This document shows, in pieces, positions 44,321 through 55,978 of a stretch of DNA of 64,000 bases (its first letter is position 1; every line of letters starts with the position of its first letter). The notes below the pieces were generated by a model. It made no database searches. It was not told the origin of the DNA and saw nothing but the letters and a program-made list of their open reading frames with translations. This stretch comes from Phymatolithon calcareum. Lineage: Eukaryota > Rhodophyta > Florideophyceae > Hapalidiales. The stretch is taken from contig OZ345361.1 in the NCBI GenBank assembly GCA_977006965.1, forward strand, positions 1,550,001 to 1,614,000, in the 5' to 3' direction. The translations under genes and the position numbers were made by a program.

Positions 44321-47219
44321 CTAAGTAAGCAAATCCACAAGGCTTGTTTCTTGGTCCACATTCATGCGCCGTAGTGTGCGTTGGAGCACAAAGAGCTCAA
44401 CCACAGCACCAGACCCAAAGTACTTCGCTAAAACTGATTTTCCCCACAAAGGAGCTCTGTTGAAAAGAAATCTCATGCATCTCAACTGCGCAGATCTTTC
44501 CCTTATACGTAACACTCTTGGTAGTTCATTCGGCTTGTATACCGGGATTTTAAATATCCGTCCCTCTTCTTCCAACGTCCATATTTTTTCTGCTTCCCGT
44601 ATGCGTCCGGTTTTTGATACCACACCTTCTTCTGCTTGTTATAGAGCTTCGTTGAGGTGTTTTTTTCTCTAAGATGCCCAATATCCTTTGATACACCTTC
44701 CAGATCTTCTTCTCTTCCTTGGTATTCTTCGGCGAGCTCAAGGTACTTCTTCTGTCTTACCAGGCTTAAGGCAAACCTTTCAGCCTGGTGCGGTCTCCTT
44801 ATCTTTGGGCTAGCGAGTCGGCAAAGCACCCGCATCTGCTCCCTTCGATGTTCGGCATCTTTTCCGAAAACCTGAAGAAAAGACCTTCTGCTGCTTCGAT
44901 TGCCAATAACAGACGTTTGGTGATCGGGGTCAGGCAAATGGTATACTCCCATTTGGGGAGAATCAATGACTTGAAAATCCTGATGCAAGTGGCTGGCTGG
45001 AATCCTCTGAGGTGCACGCCTTTTCGGCGGAGTTTGCGTATACATCCCACCGCATTCCAAACTCTTGAAAGTGCTGTATCGTCCGTGACTCCGCTGTTGT
45101 TCATACTGATCCCCAGGTAGGATAGTCTCCAGGCCTGATGCAGCTCTTTTCCTGCGAGGAAGAATTTCTTCTTTGGGAGGCCTTTAAACTTAAGTACCTC
45201 ACTCTGTCCTGGTTTTCTGTTCCATTTCATGGAGTTCTCGCCTGCCCACTTCGTGGCTATGTCCAATAGTTTTTGCAATCTTTTGGCATTCTTTGCCTGA
45301 AGAAGAACATCATCAGCAAATAACTGCGCTGGATGTTCAGACACGTTTCTTGGTACTTGGGCGGCGGCTTTGGCGAACGTATCCATGAATATATATTGTA
45401 TGGGCATGGACTGAGGAGGGGCCCTTGGGGAACACCTCGGTCGATAATGTACCATGTTTTTGTTTTGTCTCCTGCGGACGTAATCCACGACGGATTCATC
45501 TGGTAAGATACCATCATTTTGATGTATGCCATTAGCTTGTTCTTCAGTCGTTCAAGTAGGATATCCCTCGGGACGCTGTCTTAAGCTGCAGATAACTCGA
45601 GTACAGCAACGTACGTGTGGCCATTTTGCATAATACTTTTTGCGCGAAGTATCGCCAGATATGTGCTCTTATCTCTCCGAAAACCGAGTTCTGCCCTATT
45701 GAGGCGGTAGTGAACCGTTATGTATGAGTCCAGGGCGGAGTCGATAATCCTGACCTGACTCAGGAGAGATATAGGCCTGTAGTTTGCCGCAATGTGCGCT
45801 GGACATTTCTTGTAAAGGGGAATAAGTGTTACTTGTCGCCATTGTCATGGAAGGCACATCAGTTGCCCAGATGCCTCTCATAAAGCCAGTATCATGCTGA
45901 AACACACTTCCTTGTTTGCGTGCAGCATCTCAACGGCTATCCGGTCTGGGCTGACTGCTTTCCCTCTTACCGCCCTACTGAATGCTTTTCGAAGATGCCT
46001 TCTCATTGGCCTGTGAACAGTGAACCTCTCAAGGTTCACGTTCCAGTCCTTCTCGGCTTTGCACACGCTCGAGATGTACGCGGAAAACTTGCTCGGGTGC
46101 ACTGGAGCTCCTAAAGCCCGGTTCTTCCCACTTCTTCGCTCCTTGGTTTTCATGACCTTGCTCGCAACGTTTGCAGCCTCGCTAGGGCCCATCTTCTCGA
46201 TTCCCTCTAGAAATCACTCAAATTGAGCCTCCTTCGATTTCCGTACCTTTTTCTTGATAAACACTTTGACATTTTTAAGCTCTACCATGTCAGCTTGGAG
46301 GCCCGTCCTTTTAACCCTTTTGTATAGCCGTGCTCGTTGCTTGGCTAATTGATCGCGCTCTCTATTCCAGAAGTCTTGTATCGTCCCGACCTGGGCTTGT
46401 TGCATGTCCAGGGCTTTGCAAACTTAGCACAGAGTACATTGTACCATGCATTGAGTTCGTCTTCCTTGTTACAAGCGCGCAGTCTTTCTATCATATCTGG
46501 GGCCCATGTTGTTATTTCCGAACTGGTTTGCGCCGCTCGTTCTGGACAATTCCTTGCTGCTCTGGATATAAATTTTTCTCTCTGCTCCGCAACGTTTTTG
46601 TGGTTCAGGAATCTCATTCGTACCAGTAGGTGCTCGGTGTTTCCTTCTCAAAATCCATTTTGAACATATGGGAGCTCCGATTTCGCTGCTTCGTCAAAAA
46701 TATGTCGATGTTACTCCTCCCTTGATTTTTCACGAATCTAGGCTACTCGCTGTCCTTATTCTCCAATTGCACTTAGCTGCCCAGGATACAATTTTTATCT
46801 ATGTCTCACGTTAAGATCAGCCATAATGACAGCTTTTCCACGGCAGTATTTTTGTAGGCAAGTTAAGCATTTTTCGTACTCTTCCTGTTTTGCTAGTGGT
46901 GAAATGTACGCCACACCAATGGTACCGTCAGCAACATTTGCCACTACAGCTTGGCACGCCTTCTTACCTGTCTTGAAGAGGACTCTTGTTGGTGTTCCTG
47001 GTTTGGCTATGAGTGCCACTCCTACATGTGGTTTCTCTCTGCCTTCCTGTGGTCTCGTTGCACAAATCTGATCGTAATTGACCCTTATTGCAATGTCTTC
47101 TCTCTAGAAGGTCTCTGTGAGCCCCAAAACATGAATATGGTTCTGCTTCATTAGCTTCTTGACCATGTCTGGATTTTCCGATGATCCATTCACATTAAAG
47201 GTACACAATTCGATGCGAT
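44321..47219 (-). pseudogene. LINE-A ORF2 (endonuclease and reverse transcriptase)
   Basis: Pieces in order: an endonuclease part 47019-46795 with IGVAYISPL and the MADLNVRH motif of AP-like endonucleases; a linker (46617-46214); the RT start with AFSRAVRGKAVSPDRIAVEML (46192-45878); the RT core with AQLFADDVLL (FADD box at about 45310); and the thumb and C-terminal part LRGFQPATCIRIFKSLILPKWEYT (45000), RMRVLCRLAS, then LRCMRFLFNRAPLWGKSVLAKYFG (44450). These frames are separated by several frameshifts. No RNase H is seen. Confidence 0.82.
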
Positions 47220-47266
47220 TACAGAAGATCGTTGATCGATTCTTCCTTCAGCTTCCAAGTGCGATG

Positions 47267-49092
47267 CTAGTGTGGATGTTTCTCTATTTTCCGAGCGATT
47301 CTCTTCGACTTGGCTAGGTTCTTGCGTCTCCTCCTCCGTTGTTTGCTTGTTATCCTCTTCTCTGGTACTCGTGTCGTATCTACGGCTGCCGGACTTGCGC
47401 GTACTTTGCCTTGCGTTGTCCCCTGTTCAGCAGCTTCTCCGCAAGTACTGTGCTGTGTCGACGAGTCATTCGTGTTTTCTTCAGGGCTCGTACTAAACTG
47501 GGTGCTCGAATTGCGGGCTGATATGCTCTGCATACTATAATTGTATGTTGGTCCATTCTGGGAGGCTGGCATAATCTCGCTGAGTTGCGGAGTTACTCGC
47601 TGCTCTTCTGTGGAATGTCCATACTAGGACATGACATTATTCGTATCGGCCTCCTCGAAGAACTTGATATCTTCTTTTCCCTCCTTTGGTTGTTTCTGTA
47701 CCGCTGCCGCGTGAGGTAGTCGGCCGTCCAGCCAGAACAGCGTTTAATGCGCTTCCTTATGGACCATAAGTTCCTTAACGCCCGCTCTTTTTCGGTAAGG
47801 CTTTTCCACCAGGACACAGAGTCATCGAATATATTGCAATTTAGACCTTGCCGAAGACCTGCTTTCAGAGAAGCGATTGTTCTGTCGACGAATGATTCGC
47901 CGGATAGAATTTCAAGCCTGAATCTGCCGATAAAAAAGGCCTATAATTGCTCCTCTCGGCAGTATTTTCATTAGCTCGTGGTATAGCTCCACCTCATCCA
48001 TCTTCTCGAGACCTGCGAAGAACAAAGGAATAATTTTTAAGCGATCTAGCTTTGTTGTATGTGCCCGAAGCACGTTCTGAGGTTTGCAATAGCATTGCGA
48101 CTGTGCTGGGCAAATTTTCAAGTGAAGGACGGAAACGCGCTGTTTCTGCTGCGTAGGACTGAAATCGGCCCACGGGCCGCACTGGTAGTGCAACATCAGC
48201 TTCATTAGTCTGTTTGTTTTGTATGGCCGTGGAAGCCTCGTATCGAGGCGATTTTCATCGCTTGTGATGATGCTGTTCCTCCATGTGGTCTGTTCGACTT
48301 CTGCCCTTCCTTCTGTACGGATGACTGTCTGGTCGACGACTACGGGCTCATCTATTGGGGGATCCTGGTCATCATTGGCATTCCTTTCTCGTCCTGACTC
48401 GTTATTTCTCCTCATTGTACATACTTGTGCTTCAACAACCGTCTCTCTCTCTCATATTTCAGTGAGAGTCGCCATTATTGCATCAATTTTCTGTCTTATG
48501 TTTCCAGGCATTGTGGCAGTTGCCGGTATCGGGCTTGAGTCACTATGAAGCTCCATAGTAATTTCAGCAATCTCGATGTCGAGAGTCACAAACTTTCCTT
48601 GGGTGCGAGATTTGCAGGCTTTGCACAGCGAGGATATTCCTTCGCCCGCGGTTGGTGCTGCTTGCAGAATAAGCTCGCCTCTCGCATCGGACTTGTTATA
48701 ACGAATTTTTCTCGTACTCTCAGAAATTTCTCTTTGATTACGCTCCCATTGATGACTCTTCCTTCGTTTTCTGCTTCTTCGTTACCGGACTCGCTTTCTT
48801 CACAAGTTACTACCTCGTTCTCAAGTCCGCTGTTTTTGATTTCTCTGTTTTCGTCTGTCATAGTTTTTGCAGCTTGGGCCGTGATCTGTGCGGCTCTCCT
48901 GAGCGTATAATTAGCGTAACGCGGAATATCGCGTACTTCTCGTAAGTCTTCATCTGTATTGCTCTTTAGTATGACGCTTTCCGCACTCGATTGCGCGTCC
49001 GAGCTTGACCTTTCCGACTCAGAATCGACAATGGAGCGCTCAGCTCTCTTGCGGAAACGCAGGCGGGTCATGATTGGCGACCGAGAAACCAT
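47267..49092 (-). pseudogene. LINE-A ORF1-like region
   Basis: Upstream of ORF2 in the same orientation, three charged frames (49092-48586, 48415-47912, 47572-47267) with acidic and Ser-rich stretches, a Cys/His-containing CKQHQPRAKEYPRC block and a basic Lys/Arg tail (RRRRKNLAKSKRIARK). This fits a nucleic-acid-binding ORF1. It is assigned by position and composition, not by family match. Confidence 0.55.
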
Positions 49093-49420
49093 TCTTCTCG
49101 TCGTTTTGTTCGCTCCTCTTCTTTTTCCGCGATATGGCTTTGCTTCAAAGACTTGCCGTTCATTGAAACACTTCTTGTCTCCGACGGAATTTTCTCCGTT
49201 GTCGATGACGAATCTTTCGCTGGACGTGCCAAGGCTCCCGATTCGGATTGGGGAGCTCAGAGGGGTCCATATCTCCCCAGAGTTACCGCTTTGTAGCGCT
49301 ATCTGGTGCTCTTGCAGTTAGTGGTGGTCAACAAAAACAGGGATATGTTCTTCCGAACCAGCGCAGACCCGCGGAAAATCCTCGATAAGAAGATTCCTCT
49401 AAACCTCTTAGCGGGGTGAC

Positions 49421-49845
49421 ACCGACAGTTTGGTCGCCACGCAAGCACCCGTCAGCGCTAGCAAGGGGACAATCTCGCACTTACTTCGTGCTTGTTCCAT
49501 TAGACGGCGCTTGCCGCCCATGCTCAGAAAGTCTTAGAGTACTCCTAGTACATCTTGTAGAACTTAATGAACTGGTTCCCAGGTGTGGTCGTCCTCATCA
49601 GGGTGGGGCCGACACATCACAGGGCTTCATCGAACTACGCGACAACGCATCACGGGGCGTCACCTTGCCATGCAACAATCCATCACGGGGCTTCATCATG
49701 CTGCCAGACGCTTCGTCACGAGGAATGTCGTAAGTTGTAGTGGAATGAACCCCGGAGTCCTGGACTGTAAACAGGACGGGCTGCGCGGTAGAACTCAGTG
49801 TGGCAGAGCGAGCGCGTGTAGCCCCGGATAACGGATCTGGAACAA
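49421..49845. repeat. Short local repeats
   Basis: CATCACGGGGCxTCA words recur three times between 49610 and 49720. No gene is recognised. Confidence 0.4.
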
Positions 49846-50195
49846 ACAAACGAACAAAAGAAGAGTGAAGAGAGAAAGTAGAACATATAGAAAGAGGGGA
49901 GTGAAAGGGATGGGCGATACGCGCGTAGATGAGATGGGCGAAGCAAACCCGAAGCGGCGGTACCTTGGAACCCCGACCTATGCGTAGGGAGTCAAGAGTT
50001 GAAGCCAAACATGCTTGCAAACGAACAAACGAACAAATGAAGAGAGATAGAACTAATAGAAAGAGGAGTAAAGACGATGCGCGATACGCGCGCAGATGAG
50101 ATGGGCGATGCAAACCCGAAACGGCGGCATCTTGGAACCCCCAGCTATGCGTAGGGAGTTAAGAGTTGAAGCCAAATATGCTTGTCCCCTTCACT
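49846..50195. repeat. Tandem duplication, about 175-bp unit x 2
   Basis: Two consecutive units (about 49846-50020 and 50021-50195) share AAACGAACAAA, AGAAAGAGG, GCGCGATACGCGCG-like and GGAACCCC..CTATGCGTAGGGAGT blocks, roughly 90% alike. No coding potential is evident. Confidence 0.8.
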
Positions 50196-51062
50196 GTCGA
50201 CGGCCGCCACCATGCTATTTGTAGGGCGGCCGGAACCCAGATAGGACAGGTGTCCAGGAATATCATAAGCTACGTCACCGATTAAAACGTGGAGACCGCT
50301 CGACTACATAAGTATCAATAATTTGGAGCGAACGCGTATACCCACGGCAATTCATCTGATTTCATCCTCTTTCGCGATCTGTAATCAGCACAATCGCTGA
50401 TCAGACTGGCTTTGTTCATCGCCTACCTGGTATTTCCGTATGTCTCAAAGATGACCGCATCTGCACGTGCTCACCTAAACCCTCATCTCTACTGAATTCC
50501 TTTCTACGGAAGACGTTCGATATCCAGAGGACAAAACTTTTCTTGAATACCTTTTTTCATTGTCTACTCCCGATTTGACATTCCGTTCGCGTGCGCGAGC
50601 GCAACGTCAATTCAGATTCTTTCGGCGAGCTCGTCTACTTGTTCAGCATCGGCTGACAAGAAGTAGTATAAGTAGCTGCCCTCAGTTCTAATAAACTCTC
50701 TCGGACAAGGACTTGTCAAACTTCATCAAACAACACTCGCCTCAAAACAAACCAATTCTCTCTGCTGCAATTGACCGCCGCTTGAACCACTACGCACCAA
50801 TGGAGCTCGGAAGTGATGGTTCATTACAGGGAGCCCTTCACAAACGACTTGAACCTCAACATAACCCTTGCTTGCGCGAATGTCCTCAGCTTTTCGGCTG
50901 TGTGAAATTTACTTTCTGTGTGCTCGACTGCCTCCAGAAGAGATACATTAGCCTCTTTCCCATCTAAGTCGGCTCCATATAATGTTGAAATCAACGAGCA
51001 GGAACGATTTCTCGTTTCTCGGTGAGTAGATTCTCAACCTCGAACAGCCAGTCCGATTCGAC
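50196..51062 (+). other. Unassigned; possible promoter and short ORF
   Basis: A TATA-like GTATAAGTAG at about 50671 is followed by AATAAA at 50691 and an open stretch to 50967 that includes an ATG at 50801 (MELGSDGSLQGALHKRL). A palindromic GAAATCAACGAGCAGGAACG region follows. It might be an LTR-type regulatory end, but I could not define borders. Product unrecognised. Confidence 0.25.
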
Positions 51063-51760
51063 TTGCGTTACACAACGCGGTCTCTTGGATTATACGGATT
51101 TGAGAAAATTAAAGGGGCTGCAAATAGCATAGCGGGGTTATATGTTGATTTATTTTAAAAGCTCCCAAAACCTCAATTTGATTAACAGGGCAGCTTCTCG
51201 CTGTCTTCCACATTCATCTCTCGACTAGCCTCCTAATCCGAATTTCTCTCCCTGCGAGGGCTCGTGTGAGTCGTTCGAATTCATATTCTGTTTCTTGGTC
51301 CATTTTCATTCACCGTAGTGTGCGTTGGAGCACAACGAGCTCAACGACAACACCGGGCCCGAAGTACTTCGCTAAAACTGATGAAATAGAATAGCGGTTG
51401 AAGCACTTATCCCTTGCAATCTCAAGAATGTTTCTGAGGGCGTTTAATAAATTCCAAATTTAAAAAATGTGACCTGGATAGCTGCATCTGAGAGCCCGCC
51501 TATTGGCAAGAGAGCTGCCAGCTTCGATTTTTAAATATTTTTTGGTTGTTCAAGAAGACTGCTCGGTCTTTATCACATTCCATGAAATATCGTGATCGTA
51601 AAACAAGATGAACGGGATCAGTGTGCCGGTTAACCTCACTCGGATATCGAACCACTTTTCCAATAAACCAACTTGTATTATGTCGAGACTTGAGCTACAT
51701 GCGAAAATTTTATTCAAGACAGAGAGATACAGTATACCCTATACCGTGCATAGTCATTGT
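51063..51760 (+). repeat. Truncated HET-unit tail, first tandem unit
   Basis: 51063-51135 and 51384-51690 match the tail of the HET 3' module (compare 30500-30790 and 57410-57720), including the LINE-B-like 3' UTR end. The tail is split by the LINE-A fragment at 51136-51383. It marks the left edge of the tandem duplication that continues to the window end. Confidence 0.65.
51136..51383 (-). mobile_element. LINE-A 3' fragment with TSD
   Basis: 248 bp of LINE-A 3' end, minus orientation (TATATGTTGATTTATTTTAAAAG at its left edge). It is flanked by AAATAGCATAGCGG (51122-51135) and AAATAGAATAGCGG (51384-51397), a 14-bp target duplication with one mismatch. It confirms that LINE-A integrates by target priming without a long poly(A). 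Confidence 0.85.
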
Positions 51761-51767
51761 GATCAAA

Positions 51768-52709
51768 CTATGTGCTACATATGTTTGATGTGAAACACAA
51801 GATGTGAATATAGGCATCGATGAGTTCAGATTGTACAATTCGGCCGTCCTTGTCAGCGTCAAACTTTTCAAAGTGGGAGAGTGCATGGTGGAATGCAATG
51901 TCTACCTTAAGAAACTGTAAGGCATCTAAAAATTGTTTGAAGTCCAGAAATCCAGTTTTCAGGTTATCAACCTGTTCAAATACAGTCCGTGCCACAGAGA
52001 CGACCTGACGAATGCCATTTCTAGATGCATGCGTTTCGATATGGACACCAGAAGAAGCGTTTGAAAGTTGTGCGGCATCAGCGGCGTTAGAATGGGGTTG
52101 ATGTTCGAGAGTACAAGGTGGCAAATAGTGCAGAGCAGCGAGAGGGTCCAGTAGATACTGGTTGTTGGTGTGGGTGGAAGTAGGGACTGCTGAGTGAGCA
52201 TAGTACCGGTTGGAGTGATAGGAATTTCGATGTGCAGTGATGCATTGATAGGGCATTGAGTTTTGAGTGGATCGAAAACGTGAACAAAGCGGCAGTGGGT
52301 GCACTGGTGAACAGCCAAAACACATGCAGTGATTGTAGTTCGTCGGTAGGCTATCGTGGGAAACCCTGGTGTGGAAGTCCGATTCACCGGTGAGTTGAGC
52401 GGCATCAGGTTGAGTGGTAAAATGCAGTGTGGGATTTGATGGAGTAGTGTAATTGAGAAGAGTGCGCTGTGCGAGGTGGGACTGGATGTCATTTTGGGGT
52501 TGCGAGACGTTTCGCTCTGGTTGGAGGCCGGATGAAAGTTCAGGATTCCGTACAGAAAAGAGTGGGACATGTTCAGCGGGGACGTCGAGTGCATGGGCAT
52601 CCAGGTGTGTTCCTGAGGCGTGCAGACTGAGGTCATCGGCATTGGCGTTGGACGAGTGATGAGCAAGGCCTTCGGTCGTGTTTGCATTGTAGTTTGGAAG
52701 AGAAGCCAT
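51768..52709 (-). CDS. EF-hand protein, copy 1
   Basis: A 313-aa intact frame. Residues 1-230 are low-complexity (Asn, His, Ser, Pro, Thr rich) with one Cys/His cluster (HCMCFGCSPVHPLPLC). The C-terminus has two EF-hand units: a degenerate loop in VFEQVDNLKTGFLDFKQFL and a canonical loop in FEKFDADKDGRIVQSELIDAY (Asp-x-Asp-x-Asp-Gly-x-Ile...Glu). It should bind calcium through the second hand. I do not recognise the N-terminal part. It is divergently arranged with the HET-like pseudogene at 54.6 kb across a palindrome-rich spacer. A 98%-identical copy lies at 57835-58776. Long frames in other phases are composition effects. Confidence 0.78.
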   Translation of the reverse strand: MASLPNYNANTTEGLAHHSSNANADDLSLHASGTHLDAHALDVPAEHVPLFSVRNPELSSGLQPERNVSQPQNDIQSHLAQRTLLNYTTPSNPTLHFTTQPDAAQLTGESDFHTRVSHDSLPTNYNHCMCFGCSPVHPLPLCSRFRSTQNSMPYQCITAHRNSYHSNRYYAHSAVPTSTHTNNQYLLDPLAALHYLPPCTLEHQPHSNAADAAQLSNASSGVHIETHASRNGIRQVVSVARTVFEQVDNLKTGFLDFKQFLDALQFLKVDIAFHHALSHFEKFDADKDGRIVQSELIDAYIHILCFTSNICST

Positions 52710-53593
52710 CAGAAGTTGTGGTGCATTGGCGAGGCGATTGACAGGACTTTGAATGTGAGGTGGTGCAGTCTATCGGAATGCGATCGTGTCGGTGGCTCTT
52801 ATAGGACTTTGACCGCCCATGAGGAGCGACAAAGACCGTTGTTGAGCTGATTCCATTCGAATAAATTATTGATGCACTTAGAGTGGAGTGGATTGGACCA
52901 TCCCATAACTTGGTGAGGCGTGAAAAGTCGAAACATAGAAATGTTGTTTTAAAACAACATTTCTATGTACTTGAATTCGTCATAAACGTACAGGCAAACG
53001 CAATAGCATCTGCGTACCGGGACGCAGAGTCTGCGAAGTTAGTTTGCAAAATTGCGCTGTTGACTGAAGTCAACAGCGCAATTGCTGCAGCAGAAATTTT
53101 AATTTCTGGGGGAGCACGGCAACCTTTTGGCACGAAAATTATTTGGATTATTTGGGCCAAAATGCTGCCGTGCTCCCGCAGTGAAAGTTAGATGCAGTAC
53201 ATTATCTGCCACAACACGGCGCTCATGCGATCTTTTTTGAAAAATTGCGCTGCTGATTGGCTATCGTGATGTTAGACCTAGCCGGGTCAGACTGCGTGAT
53301 GCGTTCAGTTGCACGCCCGTTTCACTCTAAAAATGTATTTGCTGGAATATTTTATGTTACAGAGCTGTACGTGTTTCCCCTCCCTCGGCAATCCTCGAGC
53401 GTCTGTCGGTGTCCGACTGCTTCTTTCGCACATGGCAGGTTAATGCGTCAGCTTCGTCCCACTGACGGGACAGTGAACTCCTGGACGATTGCAGCCAAGA
53501 TGTGTTCCCCTTCCTCTTGACGCCGTGTTTGTGGTACTTTGCGTTGTCATACTAATGCTGTTGTCAATCGCAAGGAAGCAGTACTGATCCTCT
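52710..53593. promoter_or_regulatory. Divergent palindrome-rich spacer, unit 1
   Basis: Lies between the EF-hand gene (minus) and the HET-like gene (plus) and should hold both promoters. Three palindromes follow each other: 52933-52968 (perfect, 18-bp arms), 53050-53083 (16-bp arms, 2-bp loop) and 53110-53130 against 53157-53177 (21-bp arms, two mismatches). From about 53305 the sequence matches the HET unit 5' flank (CTGTCGGTGTCCGACTGC, GCAGGTTAATGCGTCAGC and VFVVLCVVI) seen also before the other copies. Confidence 0.65.
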
Positions 53594-54609
53594 CGCTGTG
53601 CATGAAATTAGATCTCTCTGTGTCTCATTACGGGGGCTTAGCCCCTTGAAAGCAGTCAAGACATACAAGGCATTGGTGCAACCAAGGTGGGAGTACGACA
53701 TGCACCTGACACGATGGACGCCAAGAGTACAGACAGTTATAACAGACGTGGAGAAGACATTTTTCGCACAAGTGTTTGGCCCAGTCGCAAAAAACCGAAC
53801 CGCCAGGCTTCGCCTTCTTTGCCGTATACACAATGCAGAAAACAGGAGACTTGTTTTTGCGCTCCGAATGCTGGAGCGAGCCAGAAATAGAAAACGGGGC
53901 CTATTGGCCTGCCCAAGGGAAGAAAGGGACTTTGAGGAATTACAATGGGTGAGTCGAGACTTTTCGGCAATGATAACTCATGACCCTTTAGACACAGCAC
54001 TGCCCTATCTGAAGCAAGGAGTTTCAGCGAAATCACTAAAGGACCTGCTCTTCAAAGACGAAGGAGACCTCTTGGAGTCCAACAGAAAAAGAAAAATTCC
54101 TTACGATCTTCCCGGGTTCTCTCCGGTGATCATCCGACTTCCGAGAGCAAGAAACCGCCAATTGCAGTGAAATGGGCATTCGGGCGTTTCCCCCCGATGA
54201 GTACCACACTTCTAAATTCGGGGATACCGTACCAGCTCTTATGAACGATCTCAAGGAGTACCTTGGAAGATACATCCTAACTGAAGAGGAGACTAAGGTG
54301 ACTGAGAAAGCACTCGATCAAGTACTGTTCTTCACAATCGTATTCTTCGATGACTTCGAATAGAGCACTATCCAGCAAGATAAGATTCTGAACCAGTTAT
54401 GAAACCGGAGAAGCAAACTATAAGCTTTTCCCTCCAACGTTCTAGGAGGAGGGTTTTTGCAGCAAGGCAGCGACTCTAAACTGAAATCGGCCTGCGCGCA
54501 TCCGACCATAGTAAATGGGCTACAAGAGAAGTAGCAATTGAAACGCATCTCCCTTACAGTCTCATGAGTGTTGCTGAGGCCGTTTAATAAATTTCAAATT
54601 TAAAAATAT
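53594..54609 (+). mobile_element. LINE-B 3' end with 13-bp TSD
   Basis: A 1016-bp plus-orientation LINE fragment inserted in the HET-like unit. GTACTGATCCTCT flanks it exactly at 53581-53593 and 54610-54622. The frame to 54170 encodes the RT C-terminal part (AVKTYKALVQPRWEYDMHL, ESNRKRKIPYDLPGF). A shift then leads to 54172-54363 with KFGDTVPALMNDLKEYLGRY and a 3' UTR ending TTTAATAAATTTCAAATTTAAAAATAT. It is the longest LINE-B copy here and the source for naming the tails at 21268, 25891 and probably 14215. Confidence 0.93.
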
Positions 54610-55883
54610 GTACTGATCCTCTTGGCTCCGATAACGCTCTCGGAGGAGGAAGAACTGGCCCTTTCCCAAGCGCGCGCGTACAATTTCCCAACCTTTAAAT
54701 CCCAGTCCAAATCTACTACCTGCCAACTCCTCCAAGGTCACCCACTCATTCGACTCAAGACCGATGCCCTGGCTCTTGCCACACACGAACATATCGATCT
54801 CTTCCCCCTGTCGTACCGCCATCAGGGTTCTAAGGGGCGCTGCCTGTCGCCAGAACTGTGGCCTGATGTGTTAAACTTGGTCATCCCCGTCGCGGAATGT
54901 TCCAGCTTTCGCGCGTGCGCTATATGGATCGACTGCACAACGGTCGCCGTAAAGAGAGACCCTCCTGTCGTGGAATACATTGGCTGGTTCCCCGTGTGCG
55001 TCGCGTCGTACCTAATGCTTCCCACCATCACCATGGCAACGGAGCGTGAACGCAATTCAAGAATATGGCTCCATATGGAGGAGAAGCTCAGTTAGTACGG
55101 CGACTACTGTGTGTACGCGTTGCATCACGGTGACGCGGCGGTGTGATTCGAGCCGTGCCCCTTGGAGAAGCGCGACCCGTACGAGCGTATCTGGTGCCTT
55201 TGCCAGAGCGTCGTGCGAGGAGAGTGCAACAACTTGGAAATTTCTTTCCGGAGAGACTATCTGAACCTGCTTGAATTGGCCGTGTCGAACGAGCTGCGCC
55301 TGGTGGATTATCGCGACTTGCAAATCATATGCGATGAAGCGAGCTCCAATACTTTTCGAGAAACGATGCCGATCCAGAAAGGCTGTTGCATCGTACTGAC
55401 CACTCTCACACACATACGGCTGCACGGGGCGGAGATGTCTGCAGATACTGTTGAACACCTTATCACTATCAACGACATGGACGCCATAAAGCGTTTGCGC
55501 GACGATGCACGCCGCGAGAACGCTAATGCGCTGCTATTCTAGCTCAGGCTGCGCAGCGGCTGACAAATGGCACTGCAGCATTTGGAGTCGCGTAGTGTTG
55601 AAGAACACATAAAACTCCAACAGTGGCGGTTTTACGCGACGGCGACACTACTTGTTGAGCTGGCTGGTGGTACGTCGTAGCGGAGAGAAACATCAATTGA
55701 CAGAACGATACTCGTAGGGCGGTGGTTATGAGCCGGAGACCGAAACGGTGGAATTTTGGATTAGCGCATGGGTTGGAAGTTATTCGGGAGCCCGTGAGGA
55801 AACTTGAGGGGGTGGAGAACACAACTTTGAGCTTTGTTGAGCAAGTAACGATGAAAGAATTTGAAGAACGACTCTCCGTGTAG
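54610..55883 (+). pseudogene. HET-domain-like gene, copy B (dead)
   Basis: Homologous through its length to 27204-28721 (LSEEEELALSQARAYNFP, LFPLSYRHQGS, AIWIDCTTVAVK, ERNSRIWLHMEEKLS, YERIWCLCQSVVRGE). A segment equivalent to residues about 33-117 of the intact copy is deleted. Stops relative to the intact copy include TAG at 55094, TGA at about 55144, TAG at 55540 and TAG at about 55678. The key ALSY and WIDCIS residues have drifted to PLSY and WIDCTT. The 5' part was separated by the LINE-B insertion. Confidence 0.88.
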
Positions 55884-55978
55884 GCGCAACTCGCCTTACG
55901 ATCGCTATGGCGGACGGATTTGAATGAGCTGACCGTGTTGTGATGTTGGCCGCTGAACAGTTATACTTAAACCTCGAA

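Larger units (their letters stand above)
44321..49420 (-). mobile_element. LINE-A, long decayed copy
   Basis: Minus-strand non-LTR retrotransposon with ORF1 (49092 down to about 47267) and ORF2 (about 47219 to 44321). The 3' end is lost: homology to the other LINE-A copies stops inside the last exon-like block at 44335 (MNVDQETS). The 5' boundary is not defined; about 49330-49430 is a guess from the end of coding-like sequence. Many shifts and stops show it is inactive. Confidence 0.82.

Noticed and set aside
49846-50195. CRISPR-like repeat array
   Set aside because: Only two long units without spacers of regular length; this is a simple tandem duplication in a eukaryotic genome.
51959-52687. 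Second long minus frame (242 codons) overlapping the EF-hand gene, also in the other copy (203 codons)
   Set aside because: The copies are about 98% identical, so its retention is uninformative. It has no motif, while the EF-hand frame has one.
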